64,000 nucleotides of DNA from Streptomyces vinaceus (GTDB taxonomy: Bacteria; Actinomycetota; Actinomycetes; Streptomycetales; Streptomycetaceae): NCBI RefSeq assembly GCF_008704935.1, contig NZ_CP023692.1, positions 6,487,501 to 6,551,500 on the forward strand. The letters run 5' to 3'. This document shows positions 57,134 to 64,000 of this stretch, in pieces. Both the position numbers and the translations under genes were made by a program. A model generated the notes under the pieces. The model had not been told where the DNA came from. It did no database searches and was given only the letters and a program-made list of their open reading frames with translations. Position 1 is the stretch's first letter. Every line of letters begins with the position of its first letter.

Positions 57134-57168
57134 AGGGACCGCCTGTCCCCCCGGACCAGGCAGTCCCT
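57134..57168 (-). terminator. Attenuator hairpin between modA and the modBC fusion
   Basis: On the minus strand AGGGACTGCCTG and CAGGCGGTCCCT form a 12-bp stem with one mismatch and an 11-nt loop, followed by TTTC. It lies in the 137-bp gap after modA and would let most transcripts stop there, giving more binding protein than transporter. Confidence 0.65.
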
Positions 57169-57194
57169 CTCGATCCCCGCGGTCGCGGCGGCGG

Positions 57195-58016
57195 TTACGC
57201 CTTCTGGAAGCCCGCGTCCTGGAGGATCTTCTGCGCCTCGGGGGTGCTCAGCCAGGCCACGAACGCGGCGGCGGCCTCGGCGTTCTTGGACGACTTGAGG
57301 GTGGCGGCCGGGTAGGAGGCCACGGCGTTCTCGGCGTCCGGGATGTCCACGACGGAGACCTTGTCACCGGACTTGATGGTGTCGGTCTTGTAGACGAGGC
57401 CGGCGTCGGCCTCGCCGAGCTCGACCTTGCTCAGCACGGCGCGCACGTTGGCCTCCTGGGAGACCGGCTTCACCTCGATCTTCTGGGCGTCGAGGATCTG
57501 CTTGCTGTAGCGGCCGACCGGGACCTCGGGCGCGGCGAGCACGACCTTGATCTTGGTGTCGGCCAGGTCCTTCAGCTCGTCGACCTTGAACGGGTTGCCC
57601 TTGCCGGCGGCGATGACCAGGCGGTTCTTGGCGATGATCGCGGGGTCGTCGGTCTCGGCCTTCAGACCGTCCATGGTCTTGGTGTCGGCGGTGACCAGCG
57701 CGTCGGCCGGGGCGCCCTGCTTGACCTGGGCGGCGAGCTCCTGGGAGCCGGCGAAGGAGAAGGTGACCTTCGTGCCGGGATGCGCCTTCTCGTACGCGGC
57801 ACCCGCGGTCTTGAAGACGTCGGTGAGCGAGGACGCGGCGAGGACGGTGAGGTTCGCGGCCTTCGGCTCGGCGGAGGTGGAGGCGCCGGCCGAGGGGGAC
57901 GCCGCGGCGCCCGTGTCCTTCTTGTCGCTGCTGCCGCAGGCGGCCAGCGCGGGTACGAGGAGGGCGGCGGTGAGCGCGGCGGCGAAGGCGCTGCGGCGGT
58001 TCAGGATCGGGGACAT
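57195..58016 (-). CDS. modA: Molybdate-binding lipoprotein
   Basis: 273 residues. A lipoprotein signal peptide ends in the lipobox LAAC (Cys 27), followed by a Ser/Ala-rich linker and the ModA fold: NLTVLAASSLTDVFKTAG, FSFAGSQELAAQVKQGAPAD, LVIAAGKGNPF, and YKTDTIKSG near the hinge. The Ser residues in ASSL and AGSQ are the expected oxyanion ligands. It captures molybdate outside the membrane and hands it to the fused ModB-ModC. ATG 58016 has AGGAG 9 nt upstream. Confidence 0.95.
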   Translation of the reverse strand: MSPILNRRSAFAAALTAALLVPALAACGSSDKKDTGAAASPSAGASTSAEPKAANLTVLAASSLTDVFKTAGAAYEKAHPGTKVTFSFAGSQELAAQVKQGAPADALVTADTKTMDGLKAETDDPAIIAKNRLVIAAGKGNPFKVDELKDLADTKIKVVLAAPEVPVGRYSKQILDAQKIEVKPVSQEANVRAVLSKVELGEADAGLVYKTDTIKSGDKVSVVDIPDAENAVASYPAATLKSSKNAEAAAAFVAWLSTPEAQKILQDAGFQKA

Positions 58017-58132
58017 GAGCTGGTGCTCCTCGGTCGGGTCGGCGGCCGGCCGGGTGCCGGTTCCGCGCGGTGGTGACCCGCGCCGGTGACGGGCGGAGCG
58101 GGTGGGAACGTACGTGTGCTGGTGCCGGAGGC

Positions 58133-58528
58133 TCAGGTGCGGTCGATGTGCACGCTGGTCGACTTCACGCGGGCGGTGGCCTGCATGCCGACCTCCAGTC
58201 CGAGCTCCTCGACGGCCTCACGGGTGAGCAGGGAGACCAGGCGGTGGGGACCTGCCTGGATCTCGACCTGGGCGGCCACGTCTCCGAGCTTGACGGCGGT
58301 GACGATGCCGGGGAACGCGTTGCGCGCCGAGGTGTAGGGCTCCTCGTCCTCGGCGTGGGCACCTTGTCCCACGGCCACGGAGAACGCGGCCAGGTCGCGG
58401 CCGTCGATCAGTCGCCGTCCGGCGTCGTCGCGATGGGTCGCGACACGTCCGGCGTCGGCCCAGCGGCGGGCGGTGTCCGGGCTGACGCCCAGCAGGCGCG
58501 CCGCCTGTCCGATGGTGTAGGACTGCAT
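58133..58528 (-). CDS. HTH-TOBE molybdate-responsive regulator
   Basis: 131 residues: an N-terminal MerR/excisionase-type helix-turn-helix (YTIGQAARLLGVSPDTARRW, about 4-25) and one TOBE/Mop domain (about 65-131; NAFPGIVTAVKLGDVAAQVE, VSLLTREAVEELGLEVG) that would bind molybdate or tungstate. It is built differently from E. coli ModE but should do the same job: sense molybdate and control mod genes. It lies just upstream of modA on the same strand (116 bp gap). The ATG at 58528 has TACCTT ending 7 nt upstream (leaderless). Confidence 0.87.
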   Translation of the reverse strand: MQSYTIGQAARLLGVSPDTARRWADAGRVATHRDDAGRRLIDGRDLAAFSVAVGQGAHAEDEEPYTSARNAFPGIVTAVKLGDVAAQVEIQAGPHRLVSLLTREAVEELGLEVGMQATARVKSTSVHIDRT

Positions 58529-58583
58529 GTGCGACAAGGTAGGGGCACGTGTCCCGCATTTGCAATTCCCTTGGGTGGATACA

Positions 58584-58599
58584 CATGGCAGATGCCATG
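58584..58599. promoter_or_regulatory. 16-bp palindrome, candidate molybdate operator
   Basis: CATGGCA-GA-TGCCATG is a perfect inverted repeat with 7-bp arms in the region between the HTH-TOBE regulator and the divergent S4 gene, about 43 bp upstream of the predicted -10 element of the regulator. Confidence 0.6.
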
Positions 58600-58650
58600 G
58601 CCCTTGGTGATTCCGCCCATACGTGTTCCGCTCGGGGCGGCCCGGCTGGC

Positions 58651-58656
58651 TAGAGT
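58651..58656 (+). promoter_or_regulatory. -10 element of the S4 gene, leaderless start
   Basis: TAGAGT lies exactly 6 nt before the ATG at 58663; there is no ribosome binding site. Confidence 0.55.
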
Positions 58657-58662
58657 TCCGGC

Positions 58663-59082
58663 ATGGCTGATGAAGCAACGGGAACGGGCGCGGGAACCGC
58701 GGGGGCCACGGGATCCGCCCGGGTGGACGCCTGGATCTGGTCGGTCCGTCTGACGAAGACCCGCTCGGTGGCGGCGACCGCCTGCCGGGCGGGGCACGTG
58801 AAGGTGAACGGCGAGCGCGCGAAGCCGGCACAGGTGGTGCGGGCGGGGGACGAGGTACGGCTGTTCCACGCGGGGCGCGAGCGCATCGTCGTGGTCAAGC
58901 GGCCGGTGACCAAGCGGGTGGGTGCGCCCGTGGCCGCCGAGTGCTTCGTCGACAACAGCCCGCCGGCGCCGACGCGCATCGAGGCGGAGGTGGTCGGCGT
59001 CCGCGACCGCGGTACGGGCCGTCCGACCAAGCGCGACCGCCGCGAGATCGAATCCCTGCGCGGCGGCGGCCGCGGCCGCTGA
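58663..59082 (+). CDS. S4-domain RNA-binding protein (HslR/Hsp15-like)
   Basis: 139 residues. A Gly/Ala/Thr-rich N-terminal arm (1-18) precedes an S4 domain (about 20-70: RVDAWIWSVRLTKTRSVAAT, GHVKVNGERAKPAQVVRAGD) and a basic C-terminus (RPTKRDRREIESLRGGGRGR). E. coli Hsp15 binds stalled 50S subunits that carry a peptidyl-tRNA; the same ribosome-rescue role is likely. It is divergent from the molybdate regulator and convergent with dhaM. Confidence 0.9.
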   Translation: MADEATGTGAGTAGATGSARVDAWIWSVRLTKTRSVAATACRAGHVKVNGERAKPAQVVRAGDEVRLFHAGRERIVVVKRPVTKRVGAPVAAECFVDNSPPAPTRIEAEVVGVRDRGTGRPTKRDRREIESLRGGGRGR

Positions 59083-59092
59083 CGGGACGGGG

Positions 59093-59117
59093 CCCCGGGC
59101 CCGGCCCCCGCCCGGGG
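59093..59117. terminator. Bidirectional terminator between the S4 gene and dhaM
   Basis: CCCCGGGC (59093-59100) pairs with GCCCGGGG (59110-59117) around a 9-nt loop, filling the 36-bp gap between the convergent stop codons. Confidence 0.65.
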
Positions 59118-59118
59118 G

Positions 59119-59523
59119 TCAGGTCTTGCGGTACGTGTACGCCTCCTCGGCCGCCGCCGCCACCGCGTCCAGGGGGGCGCCCGCGGAGGCCGCCACCACC
59201 GCGGCCACCGCTCCCTCCAGGAAGGGCGCGTCCAGCAGCCGGGCGTCCGGCGGGAGTTCGTCCTCCACCAGCAGCGCCTTGATCGTCAGCACCGCACTGC
59301 CCAGGTCCGCGAGCAGCGCGACCCCCGCGCCGGCGTCCACCTCGCGCGCAGCCGCCGCGATGCGGTCCGCGTCCGTGCCCAGGCCGCCGTCCGGGGTGCC
59401 GCCCGCGGCGGCCACCGCGGCGACCGGGCCGCCCGCCGCCAGGCCGCGCGCCAGCTCCGCGACGGACTCCGCGACCCGCGCGCTGTGCGACACCAGCACG
59501 ATCCCGACCACCGGCCCGCTCAC
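59119..59523 (-). CDS. dhaM: Dihydroxyacetone kinase phosphotransfer subunit
   Basis: 134 residues, a single EIIA(Man)-like domain: VGIVLVSHSARVAESVAELA with the phosphorylated His in VSHS, ALLADLGSAVLTIKAL and APFLEGAVAAVVAAS. It passes phosphate from HPr to the ADP bound on DhaL. There is no fused HPr or EI, unlike E. coli DhaM, so it must use the general PTS proteins. GTG 59523 overlaps the dhaL stop codon by 4 bp (GTGA), giving translational coupling. Confidence 0.93.
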   Translation of the reverse strand: MSGPVVGIVLVSHSARVAESVAELARGLAAGGPVAAVAAAGGTPDGGLGTDADRIAAAAREVDAGAGVALLADLGSAVLTIKALLVEDELPPDARLLDAPFLEGAVAAVVAASAGAPLDAVAAAAEEAYTYRKT

Positions 59524-60149
59524 GATGCCTCCGCCACGTCCGCGAGCGCGCCGAGCAGCAGGGCCGCCGAGGTCGCCCCCGGGTCCTGGTGCCCGATGCT
59601 GCGCTCACCGAGGTAGCTCGCCCGCCCCTTGCGGGCCAGCATGGGGACCGTCGCCCGCGCCCCGTTCTCCGCCGCGTCCGCCGCCGCCCGGTACGAGGTG
59701 CCGAGCTCCGCCACCGCCGGGACCAGCGCGTCCAGCATCGTCTTGTCCCCCGGCGCCGCCCCGCCGAGCTGGGCCACCGCGCCCACCCCGGCGTACAGGG
59801 CCTTGCGCAGCGCGTCGTCGGAGACCTCGGCGGCCTCGCCGAGCTCCTTGCCCGTGCGGCGCAGGAGCGTCCCGTACAGCGGGCCCGAGGCCCCGCCGAC
59901 CGTCGAGATCAGGGTCCGCCCGGCCAGGGTCAGCACCGCCCCGGGGCTCGCGGCGGAGTCCGCCTCCAGGGCCGCCCGTACCGCCGTGAACCCGCGCAGC
60001 AGATTGCTGCCGTGATCGGCGTCCCCGATGGGGGAGTCGAGCTCGGTCAGCCGGTCCGCCTCGCGTTCCACCGCCGCCGCGGCCACCGTCATCCAACGCC
60101 GGAAGAATTGCGCGTCACGCACGGGAAGGCTCCTCTCCGTCTCGGGCAT
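59520..60149 (-). CDS. dhaL: Dihydroxyacetone kinase, ADP-binding subunit
   Basis: 209 residues. The magnesium-ADP site is shown by DSPIGDADHGSNLLRGF (Asp cluster), LISTVGGASGPLYGTLL and APGDKTMLDAL. SIGHQDPGATSAALLL is the conserved C-terminal stretch. It carries a permanently bound ADP that is phosphorylated by DhaM and phosphorylates dihydroxyacetone held on DhaK. It follows dhaK after 4 bp and overlaps dhaM. Confidence 0.95.
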   Translation of the reverse strand: MPETERSLPVRDAQFFRRWMTVAAAAVEREADRLTELDSPIGDADHGSNLLRGFTAVRAALEADSAASPGAVLTLAGRTLISTVGGASGPLYGTLLRRTGKELGEAAEVSDDALRKALYAGVGAVAQLGGAAPGDKTMLDALVPAVAELGTSYRAAADAAENGARATVPMLARKGRASYLGERSIGHQDPGATSAALLLGALADVAEAS

Positions 60150-60153
60150 CCTC

Positions 60154-61158
60154 TCAGCACCCCCACCGCAGCGCCGCCGTCCGCACCGGCGCGTCCCACA
60201 GCCGCAGCAGCTCCTCGTCCGCGCGGCACAGCGTCACCGAACATCCCGCCATGTCCAGGGACGTGACGTAGTTGCCGACCAGGGTCCGCGCCACCGGCAC
60301 ACCGCGCTCCGCCAGCACCCGCGCCACCTCCGCGTGGAAGCCGTACAGCTCCAGCAGCGGCGTCGCCCCCGTCCCGTTGACGAGCGCCAGCACCGGCCCG
60401 TCCGCCGGACCCACCTGCGCCAGGTCCTCCAGCACGGCGCCCACCGCGACCTCCGCGATCTCCCGCGCCGTCATCATGGGCCGCCGCTCCCGGCCCGGCT
60501 CGCCGTGGATGCCGACCCCCAGCTCCAGTTCCCCGTCGGGCAGGTCGAAGGTCGGGCTGCCCTTCGCCGGCGTCGTGCACGCGCCGAGCGCCACCCCGAA
60601 GCTCCGCGAGGCCGCGTTGACCCGCCGGGCGAGGTCCGCGACCCGCTCCAGCGGGGCGCCCTCCTCGGCGGCCGCGCCGGCGATCTTCTCGACGAACAGG
60701 GTCGCCCCGGTGCCGCGCCGCCCGGCCGTGTACAGGCTGTCGGTGACGGCCACGTCGTCGTCGACCAGTACGCGCTCGACCCGCAGGCCGTCCTCCTCGG
60801 CGAGTTCGGCGGCCATCTCGAAGTTCAGCACGTCCCCCGTGTAGTTCTTGACGACGAACAGCACCCCCTGCCCGGAGTCCACGGCCGCCGCCGCCCGCAG
60901 CACCTGGTCGGGCACGGGCGAGGTGAACACCTCCCCCGGGCACGCCGCCGACAGCATCCCGTACCCCACGAACCCGGCGTGCAGCGGTTCGTGCCCCGAC
61001 CCGCCCCCGGACACCAGCCCGACCCGGCCCCCGTCCCGCGCGTTCCGCCGTACGACGACCCGCCGCTCGACGTCGACGTCCAGCTCGGGATGGGCGGCCG
61101 CCATCCCGCGCAGCGCGTCGGCGACGACGGTCCCGGGACTGTTGAGCAGCATCCGCAT
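60154..61158 (-). CDS. dhaK: Dihydroxyacetone kinase, substrate-binding subunit
   Basis: 334 residues. VGLVSGGGSGHEPLHAGFVG binds the substrate phosphate side, KNYTGDVLNF is the family signature, and GIHGEPG carries the His that forms a covalent hemiaminal with dihydroxyacetone. It is the first gene of dhaKLM, with ATG 61158 and AGGAG 6 nt upstream. A 10-bp palindrome CGGTCGACCG (61173-61182) lies just upstream. No dhaR-type activator or glycerol dehydrogenase is nearby. Confidence 0.95.
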   Translation of the reverse strand: MRMLLNSPGTVVADALRGMAAAHPELDVDVERRVVVRRNARDGGRVGLVSGGGSGHEPLHAGFVGYGMLSAACPGEVFTSPVPDQVLRAAAAVDSGQGVLFVVKNYTGDVLNFEMAAELAEEDGLRVERVLVDDDVAVTDSLYTAGRRGTGATLFVEKIAGAAAEEGAPLERVADLARRVNAASRSFGVALGACTTPAKGSPTFDLPDGELELGVGIHGEPGRERRPMMTAREIAEVAVGAVLEDLAQVGPADGPVLALVNGTGATPLLELYGFHAEVARVLAERGVPVARTLVGNYVTSLDMAGCSVTLCRADEELLRLWDAPVRTAALRWGC

Positions 61159-61274
61159 GCGTGTCTCCTGATCGGTCGACCGGTGAGCCCGCGGGCCGGG
61201 GCCCCGGTGGCGACGGTAGAGCAGCCCGGTCCCCCGGGGCCAGGCCGCCGCGCACGGCGGGGCGGGACGCGGGT

Positions 61275-63095
61275 TCAGCGCCGGACGGCGTCGAGCGCGT
61301 CGTTGAGGGTGGTCGCGGCCATGATGAGCGAGAGGTGGGTGAAGGCCTGCGGGAAGTTTCCGAGTTGCTCGCCGCTGGGGCCGATCTCCTCGGCGAACAG
61401 ACCGACGTGGTTGGCGTACGTGTGCATCTTCTCGAAGGTGTAGCGGGCCTGCGGCAGCCGTCCGGCACGGGTGAGGGCGTCGACGTAGAGGAACGTGCAG
61501 AGGCTGAACGTCCCTTCCGAGCCGCGCAGTCCGTCGGGAGAGGCCGCCGGATCGTACCGGTAGACGAGGCTGTCGGACACCAGGACGCGGTCCATGGCGT
61601 CGAGGGTGGACAGCCAGCTGGCGCTCCTCGGCGCGAGGAACCCGACCCGGGGGATCAGCAGGAGCGAGGCGTCCAGGACGTGGCTGCCGTAGTGCTGGAC
61701 CAAGGACTGCTCCTTCTCGCTCCAGCCGCGTTCCATGACCTGTTCGAGGATGTCGTCACGGGCCTTCGTCCACAGGGCGGTGTCGGCCGGCCGGCTGAAA
61801 TCGGTGGCGAGCTTGAGGCCGCGGTCGAACGCCGCCCAGCACATCACACGGCTGTAGGTGAAGTCCTGCCGGCCGCCGCGGGTCTCCCAGATTCCCTCGT
61901 CGGGCCGGTCCCAGGAATCGGCGAGCCAGTCCAGGGTCCGGGCGAGGGCCTTCCAGCCGTGGTAGTCGGCCTGCACGGCGACCGCGTGGCCCTCGGACAG
62001 GGCGTACAGCGCCTCGCCGTAGATGTCGAGCTGCAACTGGTCCATGGCCGCGTTGCCGGCGCGCACGGGGTACGAACCCCGGTAGCCCTCGAAGTGCTCC
62101 AGGACCTCCTCCGTCAGGTGCGGGTCACCGTCGACGCGGTACATGATCTGCAGGGGCTCCCCGTCCGGACCCTCGTGGGCGCGCAGACGGTCGCCGAGCC
62201 AGTGGGTGAAGCGGGCCGCCTCCTCCGCGAATCCGAGGTCGAGCAGGGCCCGTACCGACAGGGATCCGTCCCGCACCCAGGTGTAGCGGTAGTCCCAGTT
62301 GCGCTCGCCGCCGACCTGCTCGGGAAGACCCATGGTGGCGGCGGCGACCGGGGCACCGGAGGGGGCGTAGGTGAGCAGCTTGAGGGTGATGGCCGAGCGG
62401 TACACCATCTCCGCCCAGCGGCCGTGGTAGTGCGAGGTGCGCACCCACGTCTGCCAGTAGTCGACCTGTTCCCACAGTTCCTCGGTGATCCTGTCGCGCT
62501 CCGGCTGTGGTGGCGGCGTCGCGCTTCCCTCCCTGTCGGTGGTGAACACCGCCGCCTCCGCCTGGCCCGTGGTGAGCGTGATCGAGGCGCGGACGTCCTG
62601 GCCGTCCCGTTCGAGCGGGAAGGTGGCCTGGAGGAACGCGGTCGCCCCGGGCGCCCGGAAGGTCGCCCGGCCTTCCGTCAGGTCGAGTTGGTGCGGTGTC
62701 CGCGCGTAGTCGAAGCGGGGGCGGCATTCGAGGGAGAAGCGCACGGTGCCGCGTACCGCGCGGATCACCCGGACCAGGGTGTGCCGGTCGGACGCCGTGA
62801 GACCCCGGTGGACCGGCATGTAGTCGACGGTCTCGCCCACGCCGTCGGGGGACATGAAGCGGGTCACCACGACCGCGGTGTCCGGGTAGTAGAGCTGTTT
62901 CCACGTCCCTTCTTCCTGTTCCGGCGCGAGCAGGAAGTGCCCGCCCCCGTCGTGGTCGAGCAGGGAGGCGAAGATGCTGGGGGAGTCGAATCGCGGGGCC
63001 GCGAACCAGTCGATCACCCCCCTCGACGACACCAGGGCCGCGGTCTGCAGGTCCCCCACGAGTCCGTGGTCGGCGATGGGCGGGTAGCGGTCCAT
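61275..63095 (-). CDS. Glycoside hydrolase family 15 protein (glucoamylase/trehalase type)
   Basis: 606 residues. A beta-sandwich N-terminal domain (PPIADHGLVGDLQTAALVSS, DWFAAPRFDSPSIFASLLD) and an (alpha/alpha)6 catalytic domain from about 225 (ERNWDYRYTWVRDGSLS; GIWETRGGRQDFTYSRVMCW with the likely catalytic Glu; FAEEIGPSGEQLGNFPQAFT). No signal peptide, so it acts inside the cell. Close actinobacterial relatives include the mycobacterial GH15 trehalase; trehalose or malto-oligosaccharide hydrolysis is likely. ATG 63095 has GGAGGAG upstream. It follows the GMC gene by 52 bp. Confidence 0.93.
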   Translation of the reverse strand: MDRYPPIADHGLVGDLQTAALVSSRGVIDWFAAPRFDSPSIFASLLDHDGGGHFLLAPEQEEGTWKQLYYPDTAVVVTRFMSPDGVGETVDYMPVHRGLTASDRHTLVRVIRAVRGTVRFSLECRPRFDYARTPHQLDLTEGRATFRAPGATAFLQATFPLERDGQDVRASITLTTGQAEAAVFTTDREGSATPPPQPERDRITEELWEQVDYWQTWVRTSHYHGRWAEMVYRSAITLKLLTYAPSGAPVAAATMGLPEQVGGERNWDYRYTWVRDGSLSVRALLDLGFAEEAARFTHWLGDRLRAHEGPDGEPLQIMYRVDGDPHLTEEVLEHFEGYRGSYPVRAGNAAMDQLQLDIYGEALYALSEGHAVAVQADYHGWKALARTLDWLADSWDRPDEGIWETRGGRQDFTYSRVMCWAAFDRGLKLATDFSRPADTALWTKARDDILEQVMERGWSEKEQSLVQHYGSHVLDASLLLIPRVGFLAPRSASWLSTLDAMDRVLVSDSLVYRYDPAASPDGLRGSEGTFSLCTFLYVDALTRAGRLPQARYTFEKMHTYANHVGLFAEEIGPSGEQLGNFPQAFTHLSLIMAATTLNDALDAVRR

Positions 63096-63147
63096 GGTTC
63101 TCCTCCTCGGGACGCCTCAGCGGTGTTCGGCCCGGGTCCCGGTCATG

Positions 63148-64000
63148 TCATTGCAGGCGCTCGGCGAGGTGGTCCCCGACGCGCAGGGCGTTGGCGATGG
63201 CCGTCAGCGAGGGGTTGACCGCCCCGATGCTCGGGAAGAAGCTCGTGTCGACCACGTAGAGGTTGTCGAGGTCGTGGGCCTTGCAGTTGACGTCGAGGGC
63301 GGAGCTCTGCGGGTCGCGTCCGAAGCGGACGGTGCCGGCCTGGTGCGCCGTGGCGCCGATGGGCATGCCCTTGTGCAGGTAGATGCTGTGCGACAGCAGA
63401 TGGTGCTCGTGCATGCCGAGGTGGCCGAGCATGCCCTGCAGTTTGTGCCGCAGCCGCTTCAGACCGGCGGTGTTGTTCTTCTCGTCGAGGGCGAGGTGGA
63501 TCGCGCCGTCCCCGTCGAGGGTGACGCGGTTGTCCGGGTCCGGCAGGTCCTCGCCGCACAGCCAGAAGTCGACCGCGTGGTGGGCGAGTACCTCGAAGGG
63601 CATGTCCGGGGTGACGGCTCCGGCCCAGCGGGGCGCCTCGCCGTGGATCTGCTCGGAGTCGGACTTGCCGAGCATCTGGATGCCCCCGAGGGGGAAGTCC
63701 CAGTCGTCGCTGCCCAGGTACCAGTCGTGCAGTGCCAGCGTCTTCTGGAACCTGGTGCCGTTCGGTTCCTTGGAGACCGCCATCAGGGCCAGGTTGTTGT
63801 GCCGCATGTAGTGCCGGCCCACCGTGTCCGAGCTGTTGGCCAGCCCCCGCGGGTGCCGGTCGTCGGCCGAACGCAGCAGCAGTACCGCGGAGTTGACGGC
63901 CCCGCAGGCCACCACCACGACGGCGGCGGCGAAGCGGACGGTCGAGCCGTCGCCCAGTTCCGCGACGACCGAGGTGACGCTCCGTCCGGTGGGGTCCGTC
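63148..64000 (-). CDS. GMC-type oxidoreductase, 3' part only
   Basis: About 284 codons are visible; the frame continues past the window end, so the FAD-binding N-terminus is missing. The visible part shows VVVACGAVNSAVLLLRSAD, GATAHQAGTVRFG (conserved His region), NLYVVDTSFFPSIGAVNPSL and TAIANALRVGDHL, the C-terminal GMC signature. Relatives oxidise sugars or alcohols. It reads in the same direction as the GH15 gene 52 bp downstream and likely forms an operon with it. Confidence 0.92.
   Translation of the reverse strand, partial: TDPTGRSVTSVVAELGDGSTVRFAAAVVVVACGAVNSAVLLLRSADDRHPRGLANSSDTVGRHYMRHNNLALMAVSKEPNGTRFQKTLALHDWYLGSDDWDFPLGGIQMLGKSDSEQIHGEAPRWAGAVTPDMPFEVLAHHAVDFWLCGEDLPDPDNRVTLDGDGAIHLALDEKNNTAGLKRLRHKLQGMLGHLGMHEHHLLSHSIYLHKGMPIGATAHQAGTVRFGRDPQSSALDVNCKAHDLDNLYVVDTSFFPSIGAVNPSLTAIANALRVGDHLAERLQ

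Noticed and set aside
1..64000. Looked for tRNA or rRNA genes, CRISPR arrays, insertion sequences and prophage genes
   Set aside because: None recognised by eye; the repeats seen are contiguous tandem types without regular spacers, and no transposase or integrase motif was found.

Overview
The window is chromosomal DNA from a high-GC actinomycete, almost certainly Streptomyces or a close relative. The evidence is the very strong third-position G/C bias, GTG starts, AGGAGG-type or absent ribosome binding sites, only two in-frame TTA codons, and many streptomycete-type families (streptophobe, Rv1733c-like, DUF4328, DUF6777-like, DUF6332-like, PP2C/SpoIIE phosphatases). It looks like chromosome-core sequence with some lineage-specific accessory genes. 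I saw no rRNA, tRNA, insertion sequence, prophage or CRISPR array.

Left part (1-16.5 kb): the 3' end of an aldolase/citrate-lyase-type gene, a WD40 remnant, a LacI regulator, a P-loop kinase/Nudix fusion, an MBL hydrolase, an M20 dipeptidase and a geranylgeranyl-reductase-type flavoprotein. Next comes a divergent TetR / F420-dependent oxidoreductase pair sharing three copies of one operator, bracketed by two long degenerate repeat arrays. Then follow a secreted spherulin-4 protein with a TTA codon, an AlkB homologue, a ROK regulator, an anti-sigma-type ATPase, a Cds1-like cysteine enzyme and an SRPBCC protein.

Middle part (16.5-36.5 kb): a membrane protein with a serine-hydrolase domain, a beta-helix/AAA+ fusion, a MOSC protein, a membrane glycosyltransferase and an Asp/Glu racemase separated by two opposed G-quadruplex motifs, an ADP-ribosylglycohydrolase, and a VOC protein behind a MerR-type promoter. 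These are followed by lnt, a Nudix protein with a repeat linker and L7/L12-like tail, a secreted serine protease, an alpha/beta hydrolase, a GT-C glycosyltransferase and a GNAT/AAA+ fusion.

Signalling part (36.8-52.2 kb): a receptor-type Ser/Thr kinase coupled by a 4-bp overlap to a small membrane protein whose ectodomain resembles the kinase's own; then a Tm-1-like protein, a Nudix hydrolase and a cation efflux carrier. After these come a double-FHA ABC transporter, a linker protein with a Thr-containing tail, a soluble Ser/Thr kinase, a streptophobe, a DUF6777-like protein, a PAS/GAF/PP2C/ATPase phosphatase and a DUF4328 membrane protein. The FHA reader, kinase writer and phosphatase eraser could form one phospho-signalling module.

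Right part (52.4-64 kb): a large exported phosphodiester glycosidase with a degenerate phosphoesterase tail, a molybdate system (ModA, a fused ModB-ModC, and an HTH-TOBE molybdate sensor), an S4 RNA-binding protein, the dhaKLM dihydroxyacetone kinase operon, a GH15 glucosidase/trehalase, and a GMC oxidoreductase cut by the window end.

A window-wide feature is the number of starts without a Shine-Dalgarno sequence but with a NANNNT hexamer 6-7 nt before the start codon, the architecture expected of leaderless transcripts.
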